Origin: a bacterium
Lineage (GTDB): Bacteria > Babelota > Babeliae > Babelales > JABDEC01
Assembly (NCBI GenBank): GCA_947481115.1
Contig: CANKEI010000035.1
Location: forward strand, 1-8,805
Reading direction: 5' to 3'
DNA length: 8,805 bases
Shown: positions 5,931-8,805 of the stretch, piece after piece
Position numbering within the stretch: the stretch's first letter is position 1
Layout of the letters: each line of letters starts with the position of its first letter
The notes under the pieces: generated by a model
Database searches by the model: none
Told to the model about the DNA's origin: nothing
What the model saw: the letters and a program-made list of their open reading frames with translations, nothing else
Position numbers and translations under genes: made by a program

Positions 5931-7298
5931 ATGGGTATAAGTTTTATAAAGCGCTGGTTAAGTAACTGGTATGGCGATTTTAGTCGTGAAGAGTTGAAGA
6001 AGTTTGCGTTATTAGCCGTGATTTTTGCGGCTATTATCGGGATTACCTGGTGCTTTAAGCCCTTAAAAGATGGTATTTTTTGTGCGACAGTCGGGGTAAA
6101 TTTTCAGCCAGAGGCTAAATGGCTTTCGTTAGGCGTGATTTTTATTTTAGTTATGCTTTATTCCAAGCTGTCAGATAAATTTTCGCGTGACAAAATGTTC
6201 TATATTTTATGTACCATTTATGGCTTAATCACGCTAGGTTTTTACTGGGGGTTACAGCATCCAGAAATTGGGCTAGCTAATACCAATATTTGCACTTCTA
6301 GGCTAATTGGCTGGGGCTGGTACGTGTTTGTAGAAAGTTTTGCATCTCTATTGGTAGTAGCTTTTTGGAGCTTTGTAGCTGATACGACTACGCCGGAATC
6401 GGCTAAGCGCGGCTATAGTATTCTAGTCATGGGTGGGCAAATTGGTGGCATTATTGGACCTTTGATCGCTACTTTTGCTAAGACGCTGGGTTCAGCACAA
6501 ATTGTGTTTGGGATCGCCATGGCGATTTTTTCAGTTATGTTGCTAGTGAAATTATTAATGATTTATGTTTCCAAAGATCAGCTTGTAGGCTATCGCGTTA
6601 AAGCTACGGCTAAGCATCCGCCAACTCCAGGTTTCCTCGAAGGTTTAAAGTTATTATTATCGCAGACTTATTTAATGGGAATATTTTTACTTTTAACGAT
6701 TTTTGGGATTGTTACTACAATTATAGATTTTGAGTTGCAGTTATTGGTTAACGATGCGGCTAAAGTTTATGGAGCCGCTAAAATTGCCGATACTATGGCT
6801 TACTATATGGGCTGGTTTGGTGTAGCTACTAATAGTTTGACGCTAGTTAGTTTAATCTTAGGTATCGGCAATGTAACACGTTACTTTGGTTTAACTGTCG
6901 CCCTAATCTGTATGCCCATTTTAGTTTTATTTGCAGTATTAGCGATTTATTTTGGACATTGGTTGGGTGGCGAATGGCCGTTGCAAATCGCCTTTGTCAT
7001 GCTAGTCATTATTAGTAGTGTGAACTACTCACTTGGTCAGCCTACTAAAGAGCAACTATATATACCGACCAGCAAAGAAACTAAATATAAAGCTAAAGTT
7101 TGGATCGAGGCGTTTGGGCATCGATCTTCTAAGGCGTTGGGTTCAGGCGTTAATATTTTGGTACATTGGGCACCTGGAATAATCTTATTATTGAATACTG
7201 GGATCTCAGTATTATTAACTGTAGTTTGGATGGGCGTAGCGATTTATTTAGGTCGTAAACACAAATGGGCGGTTAGTCGTGATGAAATTGTATGTTAA
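5931..7298 (+). CDS. NTT/Tlc-family nucleotide transporter (ATP/ADP translocase-like), paralogue 1
   Basis: This is a 455-aa inner-membrane protein of the Npt1/Npt2 ATP:ADP antiporter family, whose members exchange host ATP for ADP or import nucleotides, NAD or similar. About 11-12 membrane segments are visible, starting at 24-41 and ending at 422-440. Family signatures include CFKPLKDGIF (41-50, first-helix lysine), a membrane Glu in WYVFVESFASL (130-140), FADTTTP-like VADTTTPESAKRGYS (149-163), PGFLEGLKLL (233-242), LGIGNVTRYFG (310-320) and the C-terminal KEQLYIPTSKETKYKAKVW (373-391), then FGHRSSKALGSG. It keeps the charged residues of the first-helix and LYIPT motifs. The ATG start follows AGGGG by 9 nt. 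It is shorter than rickettsial and chlamydial homologues (about 500-540 aa). Substrate and direction cannot be read from the sequence. It converges with paralogue 2. Confidence 0.93.
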   Translation: MGISFIKRWLSNWYGDFSREELKKFALLAVIFAAIIGITWCFKPLKDGIFCATVGVNFQPEAKWLSLGVIFILVMLYSKLSDKFSRDKMFYILCTIYGLITLGFYWGLQHPEIGLANTNICTSRLIGWGWYVFVESFASLLVVAFWSFVADTTTPESAKRGYSILVMGGQIGGIIGPLIATFAKTLGSAQIVFGIAMAIFSVMLLVKLLMIYVSKDQLVGYRVKATAKHPPTPGFLEGLKLLLSQTYLMGIFLLLTIFGIVTTIIDFELQLLVNDAAKVYGAAKIADTMAYYMGWFGVATNSLTLVSLILGIGNVTRYFGLTVALICMPILVLFAVLAIYFGHWLGGEWPLQIAFVMLVIISSVNYSLGQPTKEQLYIPTSKETKYKAKVWIEAFGHRSSKALGSGVNILVHWAPGIILLLNTGISVLLTVVWMGVAIYLGRKHKWAVSRDEIVC

Positions 7299-7301
7299 TG
7301 A

Positions 7302-7331
7302 AAAAGCCCTGGATTAAACTCCAGGGCTTTT
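7302..7331. terminator. Bidirectional intrinsic terminator between the convergent translocase genes
   Basis: AAAAGCCCTGG (7302-7312) pairs exactly with CCAGGGCTTTT (7321-7331). The pairing extends one more base to A7313/T7320, leaving a 6-nt TTAAAC loop. The GC-rich core is flanked by an A-run on the left and a T-run on the right, so it can terminate both the plus-strand gene ending at 7298 and the minus-strand gene ending at 7361. Confidence 0.92.
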
Positions 7332-7360
7332 AAATATCTTAAGTTTAGTAATTTGCTAAA

Positions 7361-8761
7361 TTAGCAAACCACTTTCTTCTCATCGATAGCTTTCTTATAA
7401 GTTTTACCTAAGTATAGTGCAATGAAGAACCAGATTGCGACTAAGGCAAAACCTAAGTAGGCGCTTAATGCAACGTGACGAGCACGACCAGCAATTTCAC
7501 CAAGGTTTCTTTGTAACGGTGCTAAGATCATGTTAAATAACGAACCAGCTTCTTTAGAACTACGTGAACCGAAGGTTTCTACCCAAGCTTGAGCTTTGAA
7601 ACGTACGTCGTGTGTAGTTGGTAAATAAAGTTGTTTTAACGCTGGGCCATTTAAAGCATAGTTAAGTGCTTTAGAGCTAGCCATTAGCCAGAACAAGAAA
7701 GTTAGACTGTCTAAAGAAATAAAGCCCCAAATTGCAGCGCCATAAATAATAGGCATTAATAATAATGCTACGCCGACACCTAGGTAACGGGTAATGTTAC
7801 CAATTCCAAGTAGTAAACAAGCCAATGAAACTATGTTTACATAAGTACCATATTCACCCATGTAACCTGCTAGTTCTGTAGAAGTAGTATAAGTTTGTGC
7901 AGCAAGTGTTTGGAAGTGAAAATCGAAAATTGTGACAATAATCTCAAAGAACGAGATTACCGCAAAAATACCAAGTAGATATTTATGGGTAACTAGTAAT
8001 TTTAAGCCTTCGAAGAAACCAGGTTCTTGTTCAGCTTCTTCAGATTTTTCGTTTTTACCATGAAAAGAAACCAATAGCTCTTTAGGTGTTTTAGTTAAAA
8101 AGCTGCGTAGGGCCCAAACTGAACCAGCGATGGTACCAGCACATAATGCGATTGATAAAGCATTAGTTTCTAGGCCAAGGAAATGAGGCAATTTACCAAT
8201 AAAGAAGGGTCCGACGATCCCGCCAAATTGGCCAACTGCCACAACTAGCGAGAAGCCTTTTTTAGCTGAGTCAGGCATAGTAGTATCAGAGGCGATCGCC
8301 CAGAATAGCGCAATTAATAATGAACCATAGCTTTCTACCATAACGTACCAGGTGTAACCTAGAACTTGAGTAGCAATCCAAGTTAATCCTGTACGGGTAG
8401 CAACCATAGCGGCGTCAGCTTGACCAATTGAGGTCAGCATTAAGCCAGCAAAAACTAATGTGGCTACGCCATAGATTGCTGAAAGGATATAAAAAGCGCG
8501 TTCGCGGCTATATTTATCAAGTAATTTGGTATACATCACCAAGAATGGCACTAGCAAAACTAGCGATAGAGTTTTAGCCCAAGGTAAATATTTTGCACCT
8601 ACTAAGCTGCAGAACAGGGCATTCTTTAAAATTCTTAGAGTCCAATACGAGCCGATCACAAAGGTGAAGGTTAGGCCCATGCGAAGGAATTTTTTAAATT
8701 CTTCACGATCAAATTGACCAAAGATAGGTTTACAGATGGTCTGCAGAGAGGAAATAATCAC
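7361..8761 (-). CDS. NTT/Tlc-family nucleotide transporter, paralogue 2, with altered charged motifs
   Basis: This 466-aa member of the same Npt1/Npt2 family has about 12 membrane segments. It is clearly homologous to paralogue 1 along its length: TWYVMVESYGSLL (137-149), ASDTTMPDSAKKGFS (157-171), PGFFEGLKLL (247-256), LGIGNITRYLG (318-328), KQLYLPTTHDVRFKAQAW (376-393) and FGSRSSKEAGS (397-407). It differs at positions that are usually charged. The first-helix motif reads LRILKNALF, with Asn where paralogue 1 has Asp, and the LYIPT motif is preceded by ALKQ rather than TKEQ. A charged cytosolic-type loop (232-246, NEKSEEAEQE) is longer than in paralogue 1. These changes suggest a different substrate or transport mode, which is an inference. 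The start is GTG, chosen because AAGGA lies 8 nt upstream. Both paralogues end in Val-Cys. Confidence 0.92.
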   Translation of the reverse strand: MIISSLQTICKPIFGQFDREEFKKFLRMGLTFTFVIGSYWTLRILKNALFCSLVGAKYLPWAKTLSLVLLVPFLVMYTKLLDKYSRERAFYILSAIYGVATLVFAGLMLTSIGQADAAMVATRTGLTWIATQVLGYTWYVMVESYGSLLIALFWAIASDTTMPDSAKKGFSLVVAVGQFGGIVGPFFIGKLPHFLGLETNALSIALCAGTIAGSVWALRSFLTKTPKELLVSFHGKNEKSEEAEQEPGFFEGLKLLVTHKYLLGIFAVISFFEIIVTIFDFHFQTLAAQTYTTSTELAGYMGEYGTYVNIVSLACLLLGIGNITRYLGVGVALLLMPIIYGAAIWGFISLDSLTFLFWLMASSKALNYALNGPALKQLYLPTTHDVRFKAQAWVETFGSRSSKEAGSLFNMILAPLQRNLGEIAGRARHVALSAYLGFALVAIWFFIALYLGKTYKKAIDEKKVVC

Positions 8762-8769
8762 TCGGGATA

Positions 8770-8774
8770 TCCTT
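8770..8774 (-). promoter_or_regulatory. Ribosome binding site deciding the GTG start of paralogue 2
   Basis: On the minus strand AAGGA is followed by 8 nt and then GTG (8759-8761). This is the best Shine-Dalgarno match near the 5' end of the gene and there is no competing ATG in frame, so the GTG start is well supported. Confidence 0.75.
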
Positions 8775-8805
8775 ATGTAAAAATGTAAAAAATATGTAAA
8801 TACAT
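8775..8805. repeat. Short ATGTAA repeats upstream of paralogue 2
   Basis: ATGTAA occurs at 8775, 8783 and 8794 within an otherwise AT-only stretch, ending with an inverted TACAT at the window edge. It lies directly upstream of the ribosome binding site. No -10 or -35 pair is visible, so the promoter is probably outside the window. The repeats may be a regulator site or simple low-complexity sequence. Confidence 0.3.

Noticed and set aside
7352..7368. TTTGCTAA-A-TTAGCAAA palindrome over the stop codon of translocase paralogue 2
   Set aside because: With a single central base it cannot form a full hairpin, and the strong terminator nearby already explains transcription end.

Overview
The window looks like a piece of an AT-rich genome from an obligately host-associated bacterium. 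The strongest sign is two nucleotide transport proteins of the ATP/ADP translocase (NTT/Tlc, Npt1/Npt2) family. In bacteria this family is found almost only in intracellular parasites and symbionts (Rickettsiales, Chlamydiae, Dependentiae/TM6 and similar lineages). Two small secreted proteins with ankyrin-like repeats fit the same lifestyle. The short NTTs (455 and 466 aa) together with secreted ankyrin proteins make Candidatus Dependentiae my best guess. That is an inference from gene content, not a phylogenetic result.

Layout, left to right. Positions 1-205 hold the decayed, truncated start of an IS3-family insertion sequence on the minus strand: an orfA C-terminus with an in-frame amber codon, and the first codons of orfB in the -1 frame running off the left edge. 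Positions 206-353 are non-coding and contain a long near-perfect hairpin. Four minus-strand genes follow, transcribed right to left: Lon protease (3185-5680), a lipoprotein with a possible YdcF-like domain (2138-3112), a short secreted protein with a divergent ankyrin-like segment (1700-2113), and a secreted ankyrin-type protein (354-1568). The first three are separated by only 72 and 24 nt and may form an operon. The fourth follows after a 131-nt gap and could have its own promoter.

A 250-nt divergent promoter region (5681-5930) separates lon from the first translocase (5931-7298, plus strand). The two translocase genes converge on a strong bidirectional intrinsic terminator at 7302-7331. 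The second (7361-8761, minus strand) starts with GTG behind a clear Shine-Dalgarno site, and its promoter probably lies beyond the right edge.

Functionally, the window combines host-nucleotide acquisition across the inner membrane (two diverged NTT paralogues), cytosolic protein quality control (Lon), and three exported proteins of unknown role. I see no CRISPR array, tRNA, rRNA or recognisable defence system. The features most worth a second look are the divergence of the two NTTs at usually conserved charged positions, the exported genes downstream of lon, and a local GC-rich island inside the small secreted protein gene.
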